A stretch of 42,819 bases of DNA from a virus, in IMG/VR virus record IMGVR_UViG_3300009151_000133, positions 1 through 42,819 of that record; one strand, written 5' to 3'. Below are positions 32,873 to 40,054 of this stretch, piece by piece. Under the pieces are notes generated by a model, which was not told the DNA's origin, did not search any database, and was given only the letters and a program-made list of their open reading frames with translations. The position numbers and the translations under genes are program-made. Position 1 is the first letter of the stretch; each line of letters begins with the position of its first letter.

Positions 32873-34048
32873 TTATATCAATTTTGCAAATTCAGAAAAG
32901 GTTACTTTAAAGTCTTCACCACGTATGATATCTAAATTTTCGGTAATTTCTAAAAACTGATCCCAATATTCAAGTTCAGCCGGTTGTTTCATTACCGAAA
33001 TTAACTCTTTGAAATCCTCTGCATCTCCAAGTTTTTGTATAACTGCTGCCTTGACATGATCGGGCATGTTTTTAATATACAAATGGTCAGGTTTTATTAA
33101 TAAATTCCAAAATGGTATTTGTGGTAATATCTTGGTTATTGCATCTTTAAGTTCGGGTAAATGATAAACATTTAATATGCTTACTGTGCTAATTGCATCT
33201 ATCCAAAATTTTGTATTATGCTGAGTGAAGAACGATTTGGCACTCTGTATATTATCAATTACTTCATCATAGTTTAGCCCATGGCGTTGGTAGCTAAATT
33301 TATCAGCAATGCCATCCAGGGATACTCCTAGTTCTACACATTTAAATTCTTTAACAAATGGCATTTTTTCTGGAATGTTTATACTACCATTTGTATTAAA
33401 GTATAAGGTTATATTTTTAGCAAGGTCGAGATCAACTATTCGTCTTAATAATACTTCTACCTTTTTATTGTATGTTGGTTCACCACCAAATAATTCTAAT
33501 CTAACTAAATTTGCAGATAGTTGTACAATTTCATCTAGTTGAGTATCATCCCAATTGAGTTCTTTTTGAGAGATGCTGTAATAATTCTTTCCGGTTAGTT
33601 CTTGTAGTTTTTTTGCATCAGCAGCCCATCTACTGCTGTCACCAGGATGACAGATACGACATTTAGCATTGCATATATTTCCATTCTTTATCGTCAGAAC
33701 CAATGGGCCAACTAGATAATTGTTGTTTGCAATACGTTGTTCGATCACAGCAGGAGTTGCAAATTCATAATCACTTGTATGGGCAACAGGATCAAACAAT
33801 CGTAATCTTAAGCTTTTCTTTCCATTTGATTCTTCATTCCAACATCTATAACACATATCGGGTTTTTTGTTTTTAAGGAAATCTTCCCGTAATTCTTCTA
33901 ACTTATTCCCAGTCCATTGTTGGATTATACTGGAGGAATCACCGGGCCATGTGGTCCCACCTAAATAAGGGCATGGACTACATGATCCACTTGGATGTGT
34001 TGTATGCTGTACAAATGGTGCTATGCAAAAATTCTCTGGTAATTTCAT
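32873..34048 (-). CDS. Radical SAM protein with N-terminal SPASM-like Cys cluster
   Basis: 391 aa from ATG 34048; a TTG frame extension exists inside the upstream gene. CNAKCRIC (C126, C130, C133) binds the SAM cluster. Before it, C8, C23, C26, C66 and C69 form a probable auxiliary cluster (twitch/SPASM-like) in an unusual N-terminal position. LFGGEPTYN and GVSLDGI are further core motifs. Related twitch-type radical SAM proteins occur in T4-like cyanophages. Substrate unknown; peptide modification is one possibility. Confidence 0.87.
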   Translation of the reverse strand: MKLPENFCIAPFVQHTTHPSGSCSPCPYLGGTTWPGDSSSIIQQWTGNKLEELREDFLKNKKPDMCYRCWNEESNGKKSLRLRLFDPVAHTSDYEFATPAVIEQRIANNNYLVGPLVLTIKNGNICNAKCRICHPGDSSRWAADAKKLQELTGKNYYSISQKELNWDDTQLDEIVQLSANLVRLELFGGEPTYNKKVEVLLRRIVDLDLAKNITLYFNTNGSINIPEKMPFVKEFKCVELGVSLDGIADKFSYQRHGLNYDEVIDNIQSAKSFFTQHNTKFWIDAISTVSILNVYHLPELKDAITKILPQIPFWNLLIKPDHLYIKNMPDHVKAAVIQKLGDAEDFKELISVMKQPAELEYWDQFLEITENLDIIRGEDFKVTFSEFAKLI

Positions 34049-34070
34049 ACTAAGCAAGTACTTGGATGAC

Positions 34071-34346
34071 TCATACCGCTCCTGGTACAAGATGCTGATG
34101 AATCATCAGCTCGTCAATCCTGGCCTGTTTTCTGTTTAGTTCGGCCTGTACGCGTTCTTTTTCTTCGTTTTCTAGACGATATGCCTCATGCTCGATCTCA
34201 TATCTCTCCTGCAAAGATTTAATTTTGTCAGAAAGTATATCGTAGTCTAGTTTTGCAACAACTAAACAATATGCTGTCTTCTTTTGCCCACCATCGAGGT
34301 ATTGGGTCATTTCCCAAACTTTTGGCGTATCACCGGTAAGCCCCAT
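34071..34346 (-). CDS. Small coiled-coil early protein
   Basis: 91 aa from ATG 34346, chosen because GGGAGG lies 5 nt upstream; longer readings overlap another gene. After a short beta part (VWEMTQYLDGG, KTAYCLVVAKL) there is a charged coiled coil (IKSLQERYEIEHEAYRLENE, AELNRKQARIDEL). No function known. It is the last of a run of small coupled genes from 35176. Confidence 0.72.
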   Translation of the reverse strand: MGLTGDTPKVWEMTQYLDGGQKKTAYCLVVAKLDYDILSDKIKSLQERYEIEHEAYRLENEEKERVQAELNRKQARIDELMIHQHLVPGAV

Positions 34347-34428
34347 GATTGCCTCCCTTATTCGGTGGTCCACCAAATCCTTCATCAATCCAGGAGGCAC
34401 TACAAATAGCACAGGAAAAATTACTCAT
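34330..34428 (-). CDS. Tiny CxxC protein
   Basis: 32 aa, too short for standard calling. It begins MSNFSCAICSASWID, resembling the first zinc knuckle of small phage proteins that continue with a second Cys pair; here the second pair is missing. The ATG overlaps the stop region of the upstream membrane protein, and the stop overlaps the next gene start, which supports a coupled real gene. It may be a truncated zinc protein. Confidence 0.45.
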   Translation of the reverse strand: MSNFSCAICSASWIDEGFGGPPNKGGNHGAYR

Positions 34429-34588
34429 CCCTGTCTGTCCATAAGGTCCTGTGTATATCAGAAAACATCATACCCCCGATAAAAAATAACACAAACGGAA
34501 TAATCCAAAGCGGAACTGTTATAATAACCAGTACCGTAATAATCCCTCGGACATACCGGTTTTTAATTTGTCTCATCATTTTCATCAT
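34421..34588 (-). CDS. Small membrane protein
   Basis: 55 aa. A basic N-terminus (MMKMMRQIKNRYVRG) is followed by a long hydrophobic stretch (about 15-42) broken by Pro, giving one or two membrane passes, and a charged tail. GAGGAG lies upstream of ATG 34588, which overlaps the previous stop. Probably an inner-membrane early protein of unknown role. Confidence 0.7.
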   Translation of the reverse strand: MMKMMRQIKNRYVRGIITVLVIITVPLWIIPFVLFFIGGMMFSDIHRTLWTDRDE

Positions 34589-34875
34589 TTCACTTGCTCC
34601 TCAATATTCTTAATACAATCTCTAACAGATAAAGTTGTTTCTCCGAGAGCAGTAAGACGATCTGCTGCGTCCTTGAGTTCGTGTAGCAGCCATTTGTTCT
34701 GCCCCCGCAGGAGGTCGATTTCGGCGGCTGCTTCTTCTAGCAAATCTGCTATACGGTCAGCGGCACCTTCTTGTACACTTTTACGTGAACCAATCTGCCT
34801 ACGTATTTCTGCTCGCTTACGCAAACGATATACTAAGCTCTGTTCTGCTACAGGTAAATCAGTATCGTCAATCAT
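34585..34875 (-). CDS. Ead/Ea22-like small early protein
   Basis: 96 aa, helical. RIADLLEEAAAEIDLLRGQN is the characteristic segment of Ead/Ea22-like phage proteins. GGGGGAAAGGAAAT precedes ATG 34875. It is coupled at both ends to neighbouring small genes. Function of this family is unknown. Confidence 0.72.
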   Translation of the reverse strand: MIDDTDLPVAEQSLVYRLRKRAEIRRQIGSRKSVQEGAADRIADLLEEAAAEIDLLRGQNKWLLHELKDAADRLTALGETTLSVRDCIKNIEEQVK

Positions 34876-35176
34876 ATTTCCTTTCCCCCATTCCTAATGC
34901 CGCTTCGATGTTGGCGTCATCGTATGAATTGCAAACACCTATGGCTGCGTCGATTTGGTCGTCATCAAATGAAGTGCAAACATCATCATCTATATACCCT
35001 ATAAATAAATTATCTTTTGCCCATTGATACCGTTCCGCATCTTTCTGATATTCCTTCAACTGCTCCCGCAGGGCGGCGATCCGGAGTTCGAGTTCTTTGG
35101 CTACACTGGCATGGACAACCATATTGCCAAGGTCAGCATCCCACGTTGCAGCATCCGTTATTGGTGTATCGCTCAT
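34868..35176 (-). CDS. Ead-like small early protein
   Basis: 102 aa. TPITDAA at the start, VAKELELRIAALREQL and EYQKDAERYQWAKDN form a pattern recurrent in phage early-region proteins of the Ead/Ea22 type. The C-terminal 35 residues are acidic. A strong early promoter begins 32 nt upstream. First gene of the 35176-34071 unit. Confidence 0.75.
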   Translation of the reverse strand: MSDTPITDAATWDADLGNMVVHASVAKELELRIAALREQLKEYQKDAERYQWAKDNLFIGYIDDDVCTSFDDDQIDAAIGVCNSYDDANIEAALGMGERKYD

Positions 35177-35207
35177 TTCTCATCACCTGTATTTTTACTA
35201 TACAAGT

Positions 35208-35236
35208 ATTATAGCAAAATCGGGATTATTGGTCAA
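35208..35236 (-). promoter_or_regulatory. Repeated early promoter cassette (copy 1)
   Basis: TTGACC (35231-35236), 17-nt spacer, TATAAT (35208-35213) on the minus strand. Closely similar over about 40 nt to the promoters at 40974, 41367 and 42538. Confidence 0.9.
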
Positions 35237-35379
35237 CTGGATCTTAATCCAATTGTAGCACGATATAGATACTGCTAGCCATGCTATATTGAAGCAAAAA
35301 TGCAACCTATTGATTTCATTGAGGTTTTCTCCAGATGTGAAAAACTGCCGGGCACGGTAAGTCATTGATTTTAAAGAGA
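35237..35379. other. Intergenic stretch with a TAAGTCATTGATT motif copy
   Basis: No supported gene. It holds a 22-codon plus-strand frame (35300-35368) without ribosome site. A TAAGTCATTGATTTTAAA sequence resembles the arm of the inverted repeats near 41415 and 42586. Confidence 0.4.
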
Positions 35380-35691
35380 TTATCTAAACAGCACTAGGGC
35401 CATTAACACCGCTTGTATCATAAACCCTACCCCAATTGTGACTATATTAAGATTGTCACGCAATACCACAGCTCGACCAAACATCAATACAAGCCCGGCC
35501 CATGCAAACAATACCACATCAAGATTGGGGGTGCGATCACTTAGCCCAGTCAGCAGTGCAAACAAGCTGGGAATGGTAGCACAATGTATCACTATTATTG
35601 CTAACCACCCCAAGGTATCTGCTGATATTTTGCTGAGTTTTTCACTGAGAAAACTGCGGGTAAAACTTGTTATATCATTTATTGATTTCAT
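35380..35691 (-). CDS. Three-helix membrane protein
   Basis: 103 aa. Three hydrophobic segments (about 28-48, 58-74 and 82-102) follow a polar N-terminus. It resembles a small membrane protein family seen in T4-like marine phages next to lysis-type genes. The ATG overlaps the SleB-type hydrolase stop (ATGA), so they are made together; a holin or hydrolase partner role is possible. Confidence 0.75.
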   Translation of the reverse strand: MKSINDITSFTRSFLSEKLSKISADTLGWLAIIVIHCATIPSLFALLTGLSDRTPNLDVVLFAWAGLVLMFGRAVVLRDNLNIVTIGVGFMIQAVLMALVLFR

Positions 35692-36272
35692 ACTCGTTCT
35701 CCGTAAAAAATGTGCCTACCAATTTTCTCAATACGAGGTTTACCCCAGTTTGGAGAAATATAGTCCGCATGATAAAATAATGCGGATTTGAGCCCGGGTA
35801 ATCGAAATCCCTCAAGCAGCACTTTCTTAGCCACCTCAGCACTTTCATCCCATAGCGGTTTATGTATAGCTCTTGTACGATGTGTGTTTTCACAAAACCA
35901 TGAAAATTGACAGACCACCTTTTCATAAAATACATTCTTTTGATATACTACACCACAGATCGAATCAGCAAACTTTCCCGACTCCACACGGTTTATGGTC
36001 ACCTGTGCAACTCCCACCTTACCTTCAAACGGCTCTTGGGCAGCTTCCCAATAAATGTTACGTGTAAGACAATCAAGTTCTCTTGTTCTAACTTCGGCAG
36101 TTGTGTATTTATTTTGCCAGGCGTTATCTACTGTTTTGAGTTTGTTAAGTTTGTTATTGGTTACGGTAAACACAGCAACTATTACCAAGCTGAGCCCTAC
36201 GGTATACAGCACAAACTTGGCCACTTTATACCACATACTTTCAAAAATATTAATGTCAATTGCTTGAATCAT
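35688..36272 (-). CDS. SleB/CwlJ-type cell-wall hydrolase, membrane-anchored
   Basis: 194 aa. A hydrophobic anchor (about 18-40) is followed by the Hydrolase_2 domain: NIYWEAAQEPFEGKVGVAQVTI with the catalytic-type Glu, NRVESGKFADSICGVVY, QFSWFC, and FYHADYISPNW. The family cleaves peptidoglycan. With a signal anchor the enzyme would act in the periplasm without a holin. AAGGAG precedes ATG 36272. It is separate from the GH19 endolysin block, so it may act at a different time. Confidence 0.87.
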   Translation of the reverse strand: MIQAIDINIFESMWYKVAKFVLYTVGLSLVIVAVFTVTNNKLNKLKTVDNAWQNKYTTAEVRTRELDCLTRNIYWEAAQEPFEGKVGVAQVTINRVESGKFADSICGVVYQKNVFYEKVVCQFSWFCENTHRTRAIHKPLWDESAEVAKKVLLEGFRLPGLKSALFYHADYISPNWGKPRIEKIGRHIFYGERV

Positions 36273-36577
36273 TATTTCTCCTTTTCAACCAATACGTGGT
36301 TGTTTCGCGGTTACCATAATGGCAAAACATTGGCAAACTAGATAGAGCGGTAGGTAAACCCTCGGGCCTCTTTGGCACACTACTCTGCTGCAGGATCTAA
36401 ACACAGTATATTGATACTGACCCTGCGCCGTCTAGTTGTCAACGAAGAGACCTTCCGAGGATCTCTTTCGAACAGCTTGCAAGATCGACTACCCTGCAAA
36501 CTGCAATGATTACCACATGCGTTACTGATTGGTGTGGATTCCAATTTATTGCAGTGTCCTTGTTATATTACACTACT
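36256..36577 (-). ncRNA. Long structured leader or small RNA upstream of the SleB gene
   Basis: About 300 nt between a strong promoter and ATG 36272 with no convincing gene. It can fold: an 8-bp stem (36390-36397 with 36419-36426) encloses AGTAT/ATACT; another hairpin pairs AAGAGA with TCTCTT near 36448-36472. A frame of 24 codons (36256-36330) overlaps the hydrolase start. No tRNA shape was found. Confidence 0.5.
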
Positions 36578-36607
36578 ATTATATAGCATAGTACAAGATA
36601 AAGTCAA
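36578..36607 (-). promoter_or_regulatory. Sigma70-type early promoter of the structured leader
   Basis: TTGACT (36602-36607), 18-nt spacer, TATAAT (36578-36583) on the minus strand, starting about 300 nt before the next gene. Confidence 0.75.
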
Positions 36608-36625
36608 ACATTATGGCGGAATTAT

Positions 36626-37072
36626 CTACGATTTTGGTGCTTTTTTCTTTAAAAGGGCCCATACCTGTTGTTTTTCTAAGATCTCTTTTTCTAAGAGCCG
36701 ATACTGCTCACCGAGACAACGTAATGATTCCCATTCCTCCTCAAGAGCAACATTGGGTGTTAACAGATTCAATCTATCCTGTATACCACGAAGTGTTTCA
36801 TTTAAACTGGCCCCATTTATTTTAATGTCTGCATCGGGTCCTTGTAATTTTACCACGTTCGATGCGTTTTCATCAATCCATATTGGATTGCTATTCCACT
36901 TATGAGTACCACTAATGGCATTATCAATCCAGGACGTTGTACCACTACCATCTGTAAGCCGCACCGTTGAACCATTAGGCACCGTTTGATTTGGTAGTGT
37001 ATAAGTTGTTCCAGTAGTTACAGTGGTGAAGCTTTTGCTGATATCCCAGGGATTTTCTTTTGAATTTTCCAT
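36626..37072 (-). CDS. Conserved T4-like phage protein, beta-rich head and coiled-coil tail
   Basis: 148 aa from ATG 37072, chosen because TAGGAAATGG precedes it; eight further codons upstream are possible. The N-terminal half has a beta pattern (SFTTVTTGTTYTLPN, GSTVRLTDGSGTTSW). The C-terminal half is helical: DIKINGASLNETLRGIQDRL then LEEEWESLRCLGEQYRLLEK. This pairing recalls a marine T4-like family of unknown function. It overlaps the upstream gene by about 55 nt. Confidence 0.75.
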   Translation of the reverse strand: MENSKENPWDISKSFTTVTTGTTYTLPNQTVPNGSTVRLTDGSGTTSWIDNAISGTHKWNSNPIWIDENASNVVKLQGPDADIKINGASLNETLRGIQDRLNLLTPNVALEEEWESLRCLGEQYRLLEKEILEKQQVWALLKKKAPKS

Positions 37073-37230
37073 GTTCCATTTCCTAAATCTGTCCATTCCA
37101 TAATATCACCCTCAACCCATCCCATACGTTCGCATAACTCTGTACCGAGATCCAACAACAGTTCTTCAGGATGGTCGGGATCTGCTACTACACTTCTGAT
37201 ACAGGAGAATGGTTCTTTATCGGGATTCAT
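37018..37230 (-). CDS. Small conserved phage protein
   Basis: 70 aa. DPDHPEELLLDLGTELCERMGW, GDIMEW and GNGTWKIQKK match a small protein type seen in T4-like cyanophages. Its 3' end overlaps the start of the next gene in another frame, an unusually long overlap for this genome. Function unknown. Confidence 0.75.
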   Translation of the reverse strand: MNPDKEPFSCIRSVVADPDHPEELLLDLGTELCERMGWVEGDIMEWTDLGNGTWKIQKKIPGISAKASPL

Positions 37231-37240
37231 ATACGCCTCG

Positions 37241-38020
37241 TTAGATTATTCGAACTGCTACTTCTTGATGATCGCTTGCATAGCCAATATATTCATACCT
37301 GACGCCATATATTTTACAATGTTCTTGCCAAGCTCGATATTCATGTTTTTTCCAAGTGGGATGATTCCAATATTCATTAAACAAAATTATAGTGCCCGGA
37401 ACAATCTGGCTACCAAATACATCCAACACAGTTCGTGTACTAGAATATAAATCAGCATCCAGATGCAATAACACAATGGGATCTTTATGCGTTGCCGCAA
37501 AAGTTTGGGCAGTATATTCTGCAATACCCGATGAGTCTTGCGGAGGTCTGGCACCAAACCAACCCGGTACTAGTCTACAGTTTCGGCTTACTTCGGGAAG
37601 TTGTTGTGCAAAATGTCCTGCAGGTAGATCATTAAATTGTTCTGATAATCCTTGCCAACTATCAAATCCATATATAGTTTGATTTGGCAACCAATATGCA
37701 AATTGATTTAATGTGCGACCAGTTGCTGTGCCAAATTCAAGTATCAAGCCATTTTTTAATAATGTAGTATCTAGTTGAGTAGTAGTTACCCAATGATATA
37801 AATCATAATCAGTTACACAATCCTTAAGATCCTCGAGATCATGCTCTTGCATATAACGCCAAGTGTCCTGAGTGGCTAATTCTTTACCCATGCGTTTGAT
37901 ATTTTTTACGTCGGTATTATATCCCAAACCTTTGAGTAGTTCGGAATTTTCTCCGTAACGTTGACGTTGCAGCTCGATATCAAGACTGCGATGTTCTTTG
38001 TTCATATACGTCGGGTGCAT
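37241..38020 (-). CDS. TylF/MTase_24-like SAM-dependent methyltransferase
   Basis: 259 aa. LILEFGTATGRTLNQ is the SAM-binding motif I, YGFDSWQGL the acidic motif, and LHLDADLYSSTRTVLD the metal-dependent catalytic region typical of TylF-type O-methyltransferases, often sugar-modifying. It may modify a glycan, perhaps together with the glycosyltransferase at 5560. It overlaps the upstream stop by 19 nt. ATG 38005 is a possible alternative start. Confidence 0.87.
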   Translation of the reverse strand: MHPTYMNKEHRSLDIELQRQRYGENSELLKGLGYNTDVKNIKRMGKELATQDTWRYMQEHDLEDLKDCVTDYDLYHWVTTTQLDTTLLKNGLILEFGTATGRTLNQFAYWLPNQTIYGFDSWQGLSEQFNDLPAGHFAQQLPEVSRNCRLVPGWFGARPPQDSSGIAEYTAQTFAATHKDPIVLLHLDADLYSSTRTVLDVFGSQIVPGTIILFNEYWNHPTWKKHEYRAWQEHCKIYGVRYEYIGYASDHQEVAVRII

Positions 38021-38202
38021 TCAAAACTGTCAGTTCCGATACGGAATGTATTTGAGTACCTACAGTCTTGGGAGATCTCTTGTCGTTCTACTTGCACACC
38101 AGTAAGATAACCTACATACACACATGATATAATCAATAGGATTGTTGGGGCGACACTCTTAAACCATGCTGTTGTGGCTTCAATTTCATTTGGTAATAGC
38201 AT
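38002..38202 (-). CDS. Small single-pass membrane protein
   Basis: 66 aa. A hydrophobic helix (SVAPTILLIISCVYVGYL, about 16-34) is followed by a polar tail with two cysteines (CRYSNTF, FECTRR). AAAAGGAAAA precedes ATG 38202. Orientation probably N-in; function unknown. Confidence 0.72.
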   Translation of the reverse strand: MLLPNEIEATTAWFKSVAPTILLIISCVYVGYLTGVQVERQEISQDCRYSNTFRIGTDSFECTRRI

Positions 38203-38238
38203 TTATAATTTTCCTTTTCGAGTTCAATAATAATGATT

Positions 38239-38469
38239 TCATTGCATAGTATGTCCAACTGTTTCATTTCCAAGAATCGTCACACGATCTTTTAACTCAG
38301 AGATCGATTCGATTATGCGATCATAATCATCTTCGGATAAGGCAGTACGATACAAAGTCAATGCTTGGGACAACATTACCGCGGCCACAGCAAGTACCTC
38401 ATTGGTATCTACCGCATCAAGTGTAACATTCCAATACCGGTCATATAACAAACTCATATCGTCTGCCAT
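38239..38469 (-). CDS. Small uncharacterised helical protein
   Basis: 76 aa, acidic and helical (TNEVLAVAAVMLSQALTLYRTAL, YDRIIESISELKDRVTIL). No known motif. AAGGAGG precedes ATG 38469, an excellent ribosome site. It lies in the early small-gene run behind the promoter at 38912. Confidence 0.7.
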   Translation of the reverse strand: MADDMSLLYDRYWNVTLDAVDTNEVLAVAAVMLSQALTLYRTALSEDDYDRIIESISELKDRVTILGNETVGHTMQ

Positions 38470-38479
38470 TATTGCCTCC

Positions 38480-38668
38480 TTATTTTGCTGCGGTTAAAGC
38501 TTCTTTTTCTGCGGTGATTTCCTTACGGCGTTCCTTGATAGCTTTGCTCATCTCTTGCAGCGATTTACGAGCACGAGCAGCGGCGGCTTTAACACCCTTG
38601 GTGGTAAACTTTTCATTCTCTGCTACATAGTTATCAAATGCGTTTTTTAGTGTTTCGTGGTTTGTCAT
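38480..38668 (-). CDS. Small basic histone-H1-like phage protein
   Basis: 62 aa, Lys/Ala/Arg-rich. FTTKGVKAAAARARKSLQEM followed by KAIKERRKEI is the pattern of small basic phage proteins often labelled histone H1-like; it could bind nucleic acid. AAAAAAGGAG precedes ATG 38668. The start overlaps the end of the upstream gene. Confidence 0.75.
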   Translation of the reverse strand: MTNHETLKNAFDNYVAENEKFTTKGVKAAAARARKSLQEMSKAIKERRKEITAEKEALTAAK

Positions 38669-38906
38669 GTTGTTTCTCCTTTTTTATGACTACTTCTATC
38701 CTGTCAGCAATGGCTTGAGCCAATAGCTTGGGATAATTGCCGGCATCGCTTTCTATCACACGATATGATCTATCATCTAGCCAATCCATCATACGTGTAT
38801 CTTTTTCAATATTTGGGTCGGATTCGGCACTTCCACTTGCCACCACTGCATCGTGTAAGGTGTATTCTAATAACTCACCTTCACCAGGCAATGGATGACT
38901 TGTCAT
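38634..38906 (-). CDS. Small uncharacterised early protein
   Basis: 90 aa, acidic front and strongly basic tail (IKKEKQHDKPRNTKKR). No known motif. TATAAT ends 5 nt before the ATG, so the mRNA is predicted to be leaderless. First gene of the 38906-38480 run. Confidence 0.72.
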   Translation of the reverse strand: MTSHPLPGEGELLEYTLHDAVVASGSAESDPNIEKDTRMMDWLDDRSYRVIESDAGNYPKLLAQAIADRIEVVIKKEKQHDKPRNTKKRI

Positions 38907-38911
38907 GATTT

Positions 38912-38940
38912 ATTATAACGTGTTAGCTGCATGATGTCAA
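38912..38940 (-). promoter_or_regulatory. Sigma70-type early promoter, predicts a leaderless mRNA
   Basis: TTGACA (38935-38940), 17-nt spacer, TATAAT (38912-38917) on the minus strand, then AAATC and ATG 38906. Confidence 0.88.
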
Positions 38941-38952
38941 CAACAATATTGC

Positions 38953-39240
38953 CTAATGTACAGTTGCATCGTCGGGAATCCCTAGTTGAACCAGGGCTTG
39001 TTTGGATAAATCATCTACATATTTTTTAAAATTGCTATCCAATGTGACTACAGAATTATCGAACTTTGCAGCTTCGGCATCAGACATTCCCATTATACGT
39101 ATCAATCCACCGAGATGGATTTCTGTATAGCCTAGATCAAACAATGCCATCATGGTATGTGCCATGGCTATTTTTACTTCCAATTCAATGTCGGTATTTT
39201 CCATATGATACGAAACATGCTCGGTAGTTTTCTTAACCAT
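38953..39240 (-). CDS. Small uncharacterised phage protein
   Basis: 95 aa, mostly helical (VKIAMAHTMMALFDLGYTEIHLGGLIRIMG, FKKYVDDLSKQALVQLG). The DLGY..IHLGGL pattern resembles a conserved marine phage protein, not linked to any function. The ribosome site is weak. It follows a terminator, so its own promoter must be near 39241-39275; only a poor TTGCTT match was seen. Confidence 0.7.
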   Translation of the reverse strand: MVKKTTEHVSYHMENTDIELEVKIAMAHTMMALFDLGYTEIHLGGLIRIMGMSDAEAAKFDNSVVTLDSNFKKYVDDLSKQALVQLGIPDDATVH

Positions 39241-39275
39241 GATATACTACTTATTGCTTGTAAAAAGCAAGCCAA

Positions 39276-39302
39276 ATAAAAAGCGGCACTTAGCCGCCTT
39301 TT
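39276..39302 (-). terminator. Rho-independent terminator after the 39319-39648 gene
   Basis: GCGGC (39283-39287)/GCCGC (39293-39297) with a 5-nt loop, followed on the minus strand by TTTTTATTT. The stem extends into A/T pairs, so it may act in both directions. Confidence 0.87.
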
Positions 39303-39318
39303 ATCATTGCCATCGAGC

Positions 39319-39648
39319 TTAGGCTTCGGTAGGTGCAACGACCTTGGTGGTCTTGGCTGTAACCTTAACCCCCACAACCTTGATCTCACCTTTCTTGGCC
39401 AGCTTGGTCTTCTCAGCCAACTTGGTGGACACTGCGAAACTCGCATCACCAGTTACACCCAATTCCTGCAGATGCTGCAAAGCTTGCATCTTGGTCATTG
39501 CATGGGGCAGCTCAACCAAGTTGATATCCGTACAGTTGTTCTTGGCCAGGATCTTGATACGAGCCACCAGGTCATTTGCAAAACGTACTTTGGTGTTGCC
39601 ATTCAAAGTTGCGGTACCAGCTACAGTAAAAGTTTTTTCAGTTGCCAT
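39319..39648 (-). CDS. Conserved small phage protein, unknown function
   Basis: 109 aa. The N-terminal region (EKTFTVAGTATLNGNTKVRFAND) and DINLVELPHAMTKMQALQHL match a type of protein widespread in T4-like marine phages. The C-terminus is Lys/Val/Thr-rich. Its codon use looks more GC-rich and regular than its neighbours, which suggests high expression. It has a private strong promoter, AAAGGTAA ribosome site and terminator. Confidence 0.8.
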   Translation of the reverse strand: MATEKTFTVAGTATLNGNTKVRFANDLVARIKILAKNNCTDINLVELPHAMTKMQALQHLQELGVTGDASFAVSTKLAEKTKLAKKGEIKVVGVKVTAKTTKVVAPTEA

Positions 39649-39706
39649 GATGTATTACCTTTGTAAAGTTAAAAAATTAAAATGCTGTTATTTGCAGTAC
39701 ATCAAC

Positions 39707-39735
39707 AGTATAGCAAATTCGGTATTGGTTGTCAA
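39707..39735 (-). promoter_or_regulatory. Sigma70-type early promoter
   Basis: TTGACA (39730-39735), 17-nt spacer, TATACT (39707-39712) on the minus strand, 59 nt before ATG 39648. Confidence 0.88.
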
Positions 39736-39766
39736 CCTTATTTGTTACTTTTGATACACTTGTTTT

Positions 39767-39800
39767 CCCAAAAGCTGACATTTGGTTATTTTGTCAGCTT
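39767..39800 (-). terminator. Terminator hairpin overlapping the end of the 42-aa membrane gene
   Basis: Perfect 9-bp inverted repeat (39772-39780 with 39792-39800), with the stop codon in the loop, followed on the minus strand by TTGGG. The U tract is short, so strength is uncertain. Confidence 0.6.
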
Positions 39801-39914
39801 CTGAGCTTGTTGCTTGACTTGAGCCACGCCCGAATCCAGCACTTGGGCCATACCACCAAACCCAATTGATGCTACCACTATTCCAACTACCACACCTATG
39901 ATAAAGTTCATCAT
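39786..39914 (-). CDS. Small membrane protein
   Basis: 42 aa (41 if the second ATG is used). MMNFIIGVVVGIVVASIGFGG is one membrane helix with GxxxG spacing, followed by a helical polar tail (AQVKQQAQKLTK). The start overlaps the stop of the lipoprotein gene upstream (ATGA). Function unknown; it pairs with two small lipoproteins in a membrane-directed run. Confidence 0.65.
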   Translation of the reverse strand: MMNFIIGVVVGIVVASIGFGGMAQVLDSGVAQVKQQAQKLTK

Positions 39915-40033
39915 TTGTTTTTCAACCATTCTCCGGCTTTATTTAGATCCTGCCCCATACCGGCCACTGTTCCACCTATTGTGCCACATGCAGAAAGCAA
40001 AGCGACCAACACAATTGCAATACAGACTTTCAT
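39911..40033 (-). CDS. Entericidin-like small lipoprotein
   Basis: 40 aa. A short basic start (MKVC), hydrophobic helix and lipobox LLSAC (Cys16) precede GTIGGTVAGMGQDLNKAGEWL, the pattern of entericidin A/B-type lipoproteins. AAGGAG precedes ATG 40033. It would be lipidated and placed in the inner or outer membrane. In bacteria, entericidins affect envelope stability; in a phage it may alter the envelope or exclude rivals. Confidence 0.75.
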   Translation of the reverse strand: MKVCIAIVLVALLSACGTIGGTVAGMGQDLNKAGEWLKNK

Positions 40034-40054
40034 TTCATCATCTCCTTGATATAA

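Noticed and set aside
35300-35368. 22-codon plus-strand frame starting MQPIDFIEVF
   Set aside because: No ribosome site or promoter; it may be a relic but nothing seen supports expression.
36256-36330. 24-codon frame starting MFCHYGNRE upstream of the SleB gene
   Set aside because: No ribosome site, overlaps the hydrolase start, and lies in a region that folds as RNA; noted only in the leader entry.
36300-36577. Possible tRNA suggested by a GTTCGAA word
   Set aside because: No acceptor stem or D/anticodon arms could be placed around it.
39241-39275. TTGCTT ... TATATC promoter before the 39240 gene
   Set aside because: The -10 match is poor compared with all other early promoters in the window.
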